This document shows positions 1-4,664 of a DNA stretch of 6,238 nt, piece after piece. The translations under genes and the position numbers were made by a program. Source of the stretch: Thermoanaerobacterium sp. (lineage in GTDB: Bacteria; Bacillota; Thermoanaerobacteria; Thermoanaerobacterales; Thermoanaerobacteraceae); contig JASBVU010000118.1 in NCBI GenBank assembly GCA_029960905.1, positions 1 to 6,238 on the forward strand, read 5' to 3'. The notes under the pieces are model-generated. The model did no database searches and was not told the origin of the DNA. It was given only the letters and a program-made list of their open reading frames with translations. Position 1 is the stretch's first letter; every line of letters begins with the position of its first letter.

Positions 1-22
1 ACATCAAATGGCCATAATATAC

Positions 23-50
23 AAAAACACTGGAATATGTTCCAGTGTTT
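23..50 (-). terminator. Intrinsic terminator of the malEFG operon
   Basis: On the minus strand a perfect 10-bp stem AAACACTGGA / TCCAGTGTTT encloses a 6-nt loop, and the stem's last three T residues run on to give TTTTTG. It starts 25 nt after the malG stop codon. This is the form of a rho-independent terminator and marks the 3' end of the malE-malF-malG transcript. The stem is symmetrical but the plus strand has no comparable T run after it, so I call it for the minus strand only. Bases 1-22 beyond it hold nothing I can identify. Confidence 0.85.
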
Positions 51-74
51 ACAATTTGTTCCATGTGTAACATT

Positions 75-956
75 TTATCCTTTTACAGCACCGGCTGCAA
101 GTCCCTGCTGCAAATACCTCTGCAACGCCATAAAGATAATTACAAGAGGCAATGATGCTACAACAGACGCTGCCGCAAATAATGTCCAATGGGCTGAAAA
201 TTGATTAGTAATAAATCGCTGCAGTCCAAGTGCTACAGTATAACTTTCAGGCGATTTCAATACAGCACTCGATAATATAAATTCGCTATAAGTTCCTATA
301 AAGCTAAACAAAAATATTACAACAAGCATCGGTGCAGTAAGCGGCAATATTATTCTAATAAATATTTGCCAATATGATGCTCCATCAACCAATGCAGCTT
401 CATCAAGTTCTTTTGGCAATCCATCTATATAACCTTTTAGAAGCCATATATTAAAAGCACTGCCGCCTGCAAGTACCAATACAAATACATACAAGTTATC
501 TAGCAAATCTAATTTTGCCAAAATTCCGTATATTGCCGGCAAAGACATAAACGTCGGAAACATCTGCAAAATCAAAAGAGTCATTAATCCATTTTTTCGT
601 CCAACAAATTTCATTCTACTAAATGCATATGAGGAAGTAGATGTCAAAATAGACTGTATGATTGCTACACCAAAACATAAAATCATGCTGTTTTTTATCC
701 AGGTTAATAACTGTGTTTTCTGAAACAAGTCGATATAATTTAAAAAACTTATATGTTTTGGAAAAATAGTTCCTGAAAAGAAAGCATCACCTGTCCCCAA
801 CGAAGCGCCAACAACCCATGCTACAGGGAAAAGAATTATTACAATGAAAATCCAAATTATAACCCTGCTAACCCACAAAGTTACTTTCTCGTTTGGACAC
901 ATTTTTCGATCTTCTTTTAATTTCTTTTTATTCATATTTGCATTAGCTGAAGCCAT
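75..956 (-). CDS. malG: Maltose/maltodextrin ABC transporter permease MalG
   Basis: This is an inner-membrane subunit of a carbohydrate ABC importer; with MalF it forms the channel through which sugar delivered by MalE passes. The protein has 293 residues, the usual size. A basic N-terminal tail precedes the first helix (about 31-50), and more helices follow near 86-110, 124-146, 155-175, 206-228 and 258-279. The EAA loop that contacts the ATPase is clear at 183-205, with E183, A187, D191-G192 and the closing L204-P205. The C-terminus, GLAAGAVKG, resembles the conserved MalG tail (GLTAGGVKG in E. coli). I chose the ATG at 956 because GGAGGTGG lies 9 nt upstream; an in-frame ATG at 983 lies inside malF and lacks that spacing. 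The ribosome binding site overlaps the last codons of malF and the genes are 4 nt apart, so translational coupling is likely. Specificity for maltodextrin is inferred from similarity of the whole operon. Confidence 0.92.
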   Translation of the reverse strand: MASANANMNKKKLKEDRKMCPNEKVTLWVSRVIIWIFIVIILFPVAWVVGASLGTGDAFFSGTIFPKHISFLNYIDLFQKTQLLTWIKNSMILCFGVAIIQSILTSTSSYAFSRMKFVGRKNGLMTLLILQMFPTFMSLPAIYGILAKLDLLDNLYVFVLVLAGGSAFNIWLLKGYIDGLPKELDEAALVDGASYWQIFIRIILPLTAPMLVVIFLFSFIGTYSEFILSSAVLKSPESYTVALGLQRFITNQFSAHWTLFAAASVVASLPLVIIFMALQRYLQQGLAAGAVKG

Positions 957-960
957 CAAT

Positions 961-1881
961 CTAGTCCACCTCCACAAATGCATGTGTCATCCTCATATTT
1001 ACATAGCTTAATGTCCCGATTATCAAAAATATAATTATAGATAATGCTGATGCCAAATCGTATCTATTAAATTGCATTGTCATTTTATAAGCTGCACTTA
1101 CAAGTAAGTCCGTAGTACCAGCAAAAGCTGTATCTGTTCTTGGAGGACCTCCACCAGTTATTAAAAATACGGAACCAAAATTATTAAAATTAAAAGCAAA
1201 TGATGATATAATAAGTGGCAGCGCTGATGACATAAGCATAGGAAGTGTTATAAGTCTTAACTTTTGAAACCAAGTAGCACCATCTAAATCTGCTACTTCA
1301 TACAACTCGGGTGGTATCGCTTGTAATCCCCCTAAAGATGCATTCATCATAAAAGGATATCCCATCCACGCACTGGCAATTATTATTCCTACCCTTGCCC
1401 AAAATGGATCCGTAAGCCAAGGAATTTTTGAAATATGCAAGTAACTTAACAAAGTATTTATTCCACCATAATCTTGATTATACAGACCCTGCCAAGCTAA
1501 TATTGCAATTGTCGATGGCAATGCCCATGGAATTATGAGTATGGCTCTGTAAATATTCGTTTCCCACATATTTTTGTTATTAAGCAAAACTGCTAAAAAT
1601 AAACCTATAACATAATTAGCCAACGTTGCTATCGCTGCGAAAATTACCGTCCATAAAAGCACTGGCAAAAAAACTGTTCTTAACGGACCATTGATAATAT
1701 CGATAAAGTTCTTAAATCCAACAAATTGATATTGTTTAAAATGATTTAAACTGAAATTAGTAAAAGCAATATATATAGTATATGCAATAGGTAAAAAACT
1801 TAATACTGTCATTGATAATATTGCAGGTGACAAAAACGCATAAGGTGTCAATTTGTCCCTAATTTTTGTTCCTGTCTTCAT
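961..1881 (-). CDS. malF: Maltose/maltodextrin ABC transporter permease MalF
   Basis: This is the second membrane subunit of the importer, partner of MalG. It has 306 residues and about six helices (near 15-41, 72-100, 112-132, 163-185, 215-240, 277-297). This is the short Gram-positive form, without the extra N-terminal helices and large extracellular P2 loop of E. coli MalF. The EAA loop is at 191-214: PELYEVADLDGA followed by the closing L213-P214. The stretch NNFGSVFLITGGGPP (233-247) matches the MalF hallmark of NNF followed by TGGGP. The start is the ATG at 1881, preceded by AGAGGAGG at 7-8 nt; an in-frame ATG at 1917 would place the start inside the malE-malF hairpin and has no such site. 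The C-terminal codons contain the malG ribosome binding site. No ATPase gene lies next to it, common in Firmicutes where an MsmX/UgpC-type ATPase serves several importers. Confidence 0.93.
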   Translation of the reverse strand: MKTGTKIRDKLTPYAFLSPAILSMTVLSFLPIAYTIYIAFTNFSLNHFKQYQFVGFKNFIDIINGPLRTVFLPVLLWTVIFAAIATLANYVIGLFLAVLLNNKNMWETNIYRAILIIPWALPSTIAILAWQGLYNQDYGGINTLLSYLHISKIPWLTDPFWARVGIIIASAWMGYPFMMNASLGGLQAIPPELYEVADLDGATWFQKLRLITLPMLMSSALPLIISSFAFNFNNFGSVFLITGGGPPRTDTAFAGTTDLLVSAAYKMTMQFNRYDLASALSIIIFLIIGTLSYVNMRMTHAFVEVD

Positions 1882-1908
1882 AAAATGTCCTCCTCTAAAA
1901 TAATTGGA

Positions 1909-1927
1909 AAGGGGCACTTAGCCCCTT
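1909..1927 (-). other. malE-malF intergenic hairpin (attenuator or mRNA stabiliser)
   Basis: A perfect 7-bp stem AAGGGGC / GCCCCTT with a 5-nt loop sits 3 nt after the malE stop codon and 27 nt before the malF start. It is strikingly GC-rich for this AT-rich DNA. In the minus-strand RNA it is followed by TTTCC, too short a U run for an efficient terminator. In many binding-protein-dependent importers a stem-loop at this place lets the binding protein be made in excess over the permeases, by stopping some transcripts or shielding the 3' end of the malE message. That role is inferred here. Confidence 0.7.
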
Positions 1928-1930
1928 ATT

Positions 1931-3193
1931 TTACTGCTGAGTAGCAATACCCTGCTTTATCTGATTGACCATATCATCTGCTGCCTTATCAGGAGTAGCT
2001 TTACCTGATGTTACAAGCTGCAATGCATTACCAGCCGGTGTCCAAACTGCTGTCATGGCAGGAATGTTTGGCATAGGAATAGCATTCTTAGCTTGTTCAG
2101 CAAATGCATTCAAAATATCATTGTTTTTAACTTCATCATTGTTTAACACAGAATTAAGAACTGGGATTCTATTGCCTGTTTCAAAAAGAGGCAATGCAGT
2201 ATTTTGAGCAAGATATTTTAATAAATCCCATGCTTCTTGTTGATGTTTTGAATTCGCACTTACAAAAGCTGCCTGTACACCAGCAAAAGAAGGCATCGGT
2301 TTTCCATCAACTGTTGGAAGTGGAGCTACTTTAAAAGGAACATTTGCTTTCTTAAACCCATCAACATCCCATGGACCACTTATATAAAGTCCTATCTTTC
2401 CATTTTGGAAATTGCCTTTAGCTATATCACCTTTAATATCAGCAGTCATAAACTTATAAGTTTTTACAAAATCTCTTATCAAAGACAAACCTTTTTTTGC
2501 ACCGTCATTATTTAAGCCTATGTCATTTGGATCGAGAGCTCCTCCATTATTTTTAAATACATAACCACCATAAGCAGCCATAAAAGCAAAGCTGTAGTAG
2601 AAATTATTTATATCATACTGGAATCCAACTTGCTGCCCAAGCTTGATTAAGTCATCAAGTGTAGCTGGAGGAGTTTGAACTTTACTTGTATTGTAGAAAA
2701 GTCCGTATGTCTCCATTGATAATGGTATTGCATACATTTTTCCATCATATGAAACTGCATCTATACTCATTGGAACATAATCAGATTTATTAATAACTCC
2801 ATCAGGTACTTCTGCTAAAAGCCCAGCCTTTTGGAATGTTCCAAGATTATCATGTGGCAATCCGAACATGATATCCGGTCCTTTACCGCTCTGAGCTGCC
2901 GTAGAAAACGCCTGGAAATCACTCTGGTCAGCCAATACTTTTACTTTATTACCCGTCTCTTGAGCCCATTTGTTAGCGATTTCTTGTACCTTAGCTATTT
3001 CAGGATCTGTCAAATGCGACCATACTGTTAATTCAACTGGTTCTTTTTTTTGCTGCGTCTGAGCAGTGTTATTCGAACTATTGTCTGAAGACTTTGATTC
3101 ATTTGTCTTACTGTTTCCACAACCTGTTAAAGCAACTGATAATAGCAATACCATGGCAGTAAGTATTGCAAAGATTTTTGTGTACTTTTTCAT
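1931..3193 (-). CDS. malE: Maltose/maltodextrin-binding lipoprotein MalE
   Basis: This is the extracytoplasmic receptor of the importer, anchored as a lipoprotein. It has 420 residues. The N-terminus is a lipoprotein signal peptide: MKKYTK, a hydrophobic core, and the lipobox LTGC with the acylated cysteine at 25. A Ser/Asn/Gln-rich linker (26-50) follows, then a solute-binding domain of family 1. Against E. coli MalE (from memory), PDIMF (106-110), the AAYGGYVFK stretch (206-214), SGPW (272-275), the LPT-GKP-PSFAGV region (292-306) and MPNIPAM (374-380) followed by W384 all align. Sugar-stacking aromatics Y199, W275 and W384 match E. coli Y155, W230 and W340; the counterpart of W62 is not aromatic. 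The start is the ATG at 3193, with GAGGAGGA 5 nt upstream; an in-frame ATG 24 codons earlier would extend the signal peptide implausibly. It is the first gene of the operon and likely induced by maltodextrins and repressed through the upstream operators. Maltose, maltodextrin or a related oligosaccharide is the likely ligand. Confidence 0.93.
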   Translation of the reverse strand: MKKYTKIFAILTAMVLLLSVALTGCGNSKTNESKSSDNSSNNTAQTQQKKEPVELTVWSHLTDPEIAKVQEIANKWAQETGNKVKVLADQSDFQAFSTAAQSGKGPDIMFGLPHDNLGTFQKAGLLAEVPDGVINKSDYVPMSIDAVSYDGKMYAIPLSMETYGLFYNTSKVQTPPATLDDLIKLGQQVGFQYDINNFYYSFAFMAAYGGYVFKNNGGALDPNDIGLNNDGAKKGLSLIRDFVKTYKFMTADIKGDIAKGNFQNGKIGLYISGPWDVDGFKKANVPFKVAPLPTVDGKPMPSFAGVQAAFVSANSKHQQEAWDLLKYLAQNTALPLFETGNRIPVLNSVLNNDEVKNNDILNAFAEQAKNAIPMPNIPAMTAVWTPAGNALQLVTSGKATPDKAADDMVNQIKQGIATQQ

Positions 3194-3209
3194 GTAAATC
3201 CTCCTCACA

Positions 3210-3255
3210 AAATAAAATTTTATGATTTTTTTGGGTATATCCCAAAATTTTATTT
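3210..3255 (-). repeat. Inverted repeat beside the malE ribosome binding site
   Basis: Perfect 12-bp arms, AAATAAAATTTT (3210-3221) and AAAATTTTATTT (3244-3255), flank a 22-nt spacer. A second hairpin, TTTTGGG / CCCAAAA with loop TATAT (3229-3247), shares four bases with the outer right arm, so the complete forms of the two compete. In the malE leader RNA the structure ends a few bases before the GAGGAGGA site at 3199-3206. It could affect translation or stability of the message, or simply be an AT-rich palindrome; there is no long U run that would make it a terminator in the malE direction. Confidence 0.5.
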
Positions 3256-3504
3256 CAAACCCCAATCTAAGCTTTTGTTATAACTTAACATCACAATTTC
3301 TTTATATAGTTATTGCACATATAGCATTACTTTACAACGATTTTTCCCCTATCAATTCTACAACCAAACAAAACGACAACGCATTTTATTCTTATCCAAC
3401 ATAATAACAAATTGACGTACATTAACTAAAAAATGATGCAGACAAACTTCACAATCATAATCTTTTACTAGTATCATCCCCTTAGTGATTACTATTAAAT
3501 TACA

Positions 3505-3516
3505 GCAATCGCTTTC
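3505..3516. promoter_or_regulatory. LacI-family operator-like site, mal O3
   Basis: GCAATCGCTTTC matches the best mal site (3559-3570) at 11 of 12 positions and is centred on a CG step at 3510-3511, as LacI/PurR/CcpA-family operators are. It is about 68 bp downstream of the predicted transcription start and exactly 27 bp from the middle site. Read on the minus strand it also resembles a catabolite-response element. Binding is predicted from sequence only. Confidence 0.5.
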
Positions 3517-3530
3517 TTTGATGTTATTTT

Positions 3531-3544
3531 TAAAAGCGCTTTAA
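3531..3544. promoter_or_regulatory. cre-like operator, mal O2
   Basis: TAAAAGCGCTTTAA contains the perfect 10-bp palindrome AAAGCGCTTT with its CG centre at 3537-3538. It fits 12 of 14 positions of the CcpA consensus TGWAANCGNTNWCA, missing the outer G and C. It lies midway between two GCAATCG-type sites, 27 bp from each. Because its half-sites differ from theirs, it may be the CcpA site while the others bind a specific MalR-like repressor, or all three may bind one protein. Confidence 0.55.
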
Positions 3545-3558
3545 TTGCAAGTTAATTT

Positions 3559-3572
3559 GCAATCGCTTGCGC
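3559..3572. promoter_or_regulatory. MalR/LacI-family operator-like site, mal O1
   Basis: GCAATCGCTTGCGC has a near-perfect 12-bp palindromic core, GCAA-TCGC-TTGC, centred on CG at 3564-3565. On the minus strand it reads GCGCAAGCGATTGC, close to the MalR-type operator CGCAAACGTTTGCG as I recall it from Gram-positive maltose regulators. It begins about 7 bp downstream of the predicted malE transcription start, a position where a bound repressor would block the polymerase. Its TTGCAAT half also forms a perfect inverted repeat with ATTGCAA at 3544-3550. Confidence 0.6.
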
Positions 3573-3585
3573 CACCTTTAATATA

Positions 3586-3614
3586 ATTGTATATCCAGAT
3601 TCAAAAATTGTCAA
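3586..3614 (-). promoter_or_regulatory. Sigma-A promoter of malEFG
   Basis: On the minus strand TTGACA (-35, 3609-3614) and TACAAT (-10, 3586-3591) are separated by exactly 17 bp, which is almost the full consensus. Transcription would start near 3579. The DNA just upstream is nearly pure A/T, including six TTA units, and could act as an UP element. Three operator-like sites lie directly downstream. A strong promoter with several operators is what one expects for a tightly repressed, highly inducible sugar operon. Confidence 0.8.
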
Positions 3615-3690
3615 TATGTTTTTTATAATAAAATTAAATATTTATTATTATTATTATTACTAATTTTCCTAATAACGTTATAAATTAAAT
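3615..3690. other. AT-rich spacer with TTA repeat and a 10-bp palindrome
   Basis: This spacer separates the mal promoter from the end of the transporter pseudogene. It holds six tandem TTA units at 3642-3659 and the perfect palindrome ATAACGTTAT at 3672-3681. No hairpin followed by a T run is present on the minus strand, so transcription of the pseudogene, if any, has no obvious stop before the mal promoter. Confidence 0.5.
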
Positions 3691-4381
3691 TTACAGATTT
3701 TGAATGTCTTTTTGAATATATAAAACAAATGTCAGAAAAATTATAAGTAACGACGAAGCTAAGAGAAGCATTCGCATAGGAAAAACATCTGCCACAACAC
3801 CGTCAACCATCATTCCAAGTGGCATTGCTATCATTGAAAGAGTTGTAAATAAAGCAGTTACTCTTCCAAACATTTCATTAGCTATCATTTTTTGCATTAA
3901 TGTAAATAAAGGAATATTTATTATAACACTAGATAACCCGAATAGTGTAAAAATTATAATTAAGCTTGTAATCAAAAACCCCGGTTTTATTATTCCAACT
4001 GTATACATATACATTGATATAAAAATCAAAAAAGATAATATGCTAAATGATACCATGCCTACTTTTAGCGTTTTATTTGCTTTATCTTTTTGCGGAAGTA
4101 CTGACATTATAAATCCTCCAATTAATACTCCTATCGCATTTGCTGTTCCTACATAAGAATAATTTCGAGTATTTGTTTTTAAGATCTGATTGAATATGTA
4201 TGGAACAAATACTGCATTAAGCAGATTTTGTAATCGATAATATATACCATCCAACAACCATATTATAAACGGCATCGCCCATCTGAGAAATAAATTTTCC
4301 TAAAAAAAAGAAGTATAAAGTTGGTATTTCTACAAAAGTATAGTGATTTTTCGGGAATTCTGAATTTATTTTACTATTCAT
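3691..4381 (-). pseudogene. MFS efflux transporter with large internal deletion
   Basis: Two overlapping frames together resemble the ends of one MFS transporter of the MFS_3/macrolide-efflux type. The N-terminal piece starts at an ATG at 4381 (54 residues; another ATG at 4429 lacks a binding site) and contains the first-helix signature FFLGKFISQMGDAVYN and GWYILSITKSA, then stops at 4217. The C-terminal piece, in another frame up to 3691, runs from NLLNAVFVPYI, typical of the seventh helix, through a GGF-loop-QKDK segment to the family motif QKMIANEMFGRVTAL and four more helices. Homologues are about 400 residues; here about 190 central residues (helices 2-6) are missing and the frame changes at the join. 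The ATG at 4275 that opens the second frame lies in the N-terminal coding sequence read out of frame, so a genuine 194-residue protein is unlikely. The join falls at 4217-4230, where both frames share AATCTGCT. A sequencing error cannot explain a loss this large. Confidence 0.78.
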
Positions 4382-4455
4382 AATAAGCCTACTGATTTCA
4401 AAATTTATATAATTTTCAAACAACAGCATAAATTTTAGACATTATAATTACTACC

Positions 4456-4484
4456 ATTATATAGTAATGTTTAAACTTATACAA
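4456..4484 (-). promoter_or_regulatory. Sigma-A promoter of the MFS pseudogene
   Basis: On the minus strand TTGTAT (4479-4484) and a perfect TATAAT (4456-4461) are 17 bp apart. Transcription would start near 4449, leaving a leader of about 68 nt to the ATG at 4381. The -35 box overlaps the palindrome TACAATTGTA (4480-4489), and the -10 box sits in the loop of an inverted repeat ATTACTA / TAGTAAT (4447-4468); either could be an operator. The promoter appears intact although its gene is broken. Confidence 0.6.
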
Positions 4485-4502
4485 TTGTAGTTTTTAATAA
4501 CA

Positions 4503-4556
4503 TAACATCAATTGATTTTGACAAACTTATTATTAAATCTGATCAAAATGATGTTA
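4503..4556. repeat. Imperfect inverted repeat between divergent promoters
   Basis: The left arm TAACATCA (4503-4510) plus TTTTGA (4516-4521), with an extra ATTGA between them, pairs with the uninterrupted right arm TCAAAATGATGTTA (4543-4556): 14 bp in all with one 5-nt bulge. It lies between the minus-strand promoter of the pseudogene and the plus-strand promoter of the chemoreceptor. It could be a regulator-binding region or the terminator-like remnant of lost DNA; no T run follows on either strand. Function unknown. Confidence 0.45.
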
Positions 4557-4581
4557 AGTTCAAACTATTCTATATATTTCA

Positions 4582-4610
4582 TTTACAGATTTATATATTA
4601 ATGCTATAAT
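4582..4610 (+). promoter_or_regulatory. Extended -10 sigma-A promoter of the chemoreceptor gene
   Basis: TTTACA (4582-4587) and a perfect TATAAT (4605-4610) are 17 bp apart, and TGC directly before the -10 box makes it an extended -10 promoter. Transcription should start near 4617, about 48 nt before the start codon. I see no sigma-D type element (TAAA with GCCGATAT), which is what motility and chemotaxis genes of Firmicutes often use. Confidence 0.8.
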
Positions 4611-4617
4611 ATATTAT

Positions 4618-4629
4618 GCAATCGTTTGT
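4618..4629. promoter_or_regulatory. LacI-family operator-like site over the chemoreceptor start
   Basis: GCAATCGTTTGT is centred on CG at 4623-4624 and shares GCAATCG and the following TT with two of the mal sites. With its flanks, ATGCAATCGTTTGTAT, it pairs symmetrically at six of eight half-site positions and resembles PurR/MalR-type operators. It begins right at the predicted transcription start, so a bound protein would repress. It suggests joint control with malEFG. Confidence 0.55.
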
Positions 4630-4664
4630 ATGCTTTGCTTATTTAACTTAGAGGAGGAGTAATT

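Larger units (their letters stand above)
3194..3579 (-). promoter_or_regulatory. Long untranslated leader of malEFG
   Basis: If transcription starts about 7 nt after the predicted -10 box (near 3579), the malE message has a leader of about 385 nt. I see no convincing second promoter nearer to malE, no tRNA, and no riboswitch that I recognise. The 5' part carries three operator-like palindromes and the 3' part an inverted repeat beside the ribosome binding site; both are listed separately. A 39-codon open frame (3358-3477, minus) lies within it, but its only Shine-Dalgarno-like bases, AAGGGG, directly abut the ATG with no spacing, so I do not call it a gene. The rest is AT-rich and without visible structure. 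Confidence 0.5.

Noticed and set aside
3210..3255. The inverted repeat before malE as a rho-independent terminator or a riboswitch expression platform.
   Set aside because: In the malE direction no T run follows the stem (the sequence goes to the Shine-Dalgarno site), and no known aptamer sequence is seen upstream.
1965..3404. Plus-strand open frames at 1965-2207, 2831-3031 and 3222-3404.
   Set aside because: The first two are antisense to malE, whose frame is certain, and the third covers the malE leader. None has a ribosome binding site or recognisable domain.
3358..3477. A 39-codon minus-strand open frame in the malE leader, starting MILVKDYDCEVC, a possible leader peptide.
   Set aside because: The AAGGGG before the ATG has no spacing, the composition is not gene-like, there is no run of regulatory codons, and I recognise no homology. 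Worth revisiting only if conserved.
3642..3659. Six tandem TTA units as a phase-variation repeat.
   Set aside because: It lies upstream of the -35 box, outside any coding region, and does not change promoter spacing. In such AT-rich DNA it is more likely simple sequence or part of an UP element.
3691..4429. A programmed frameshift joining the two MFS frames into one working protein.
   Set aside because: The joined product would still lack about five helices, and no slippery sequence or stimulatory structure is visible at the overlap.
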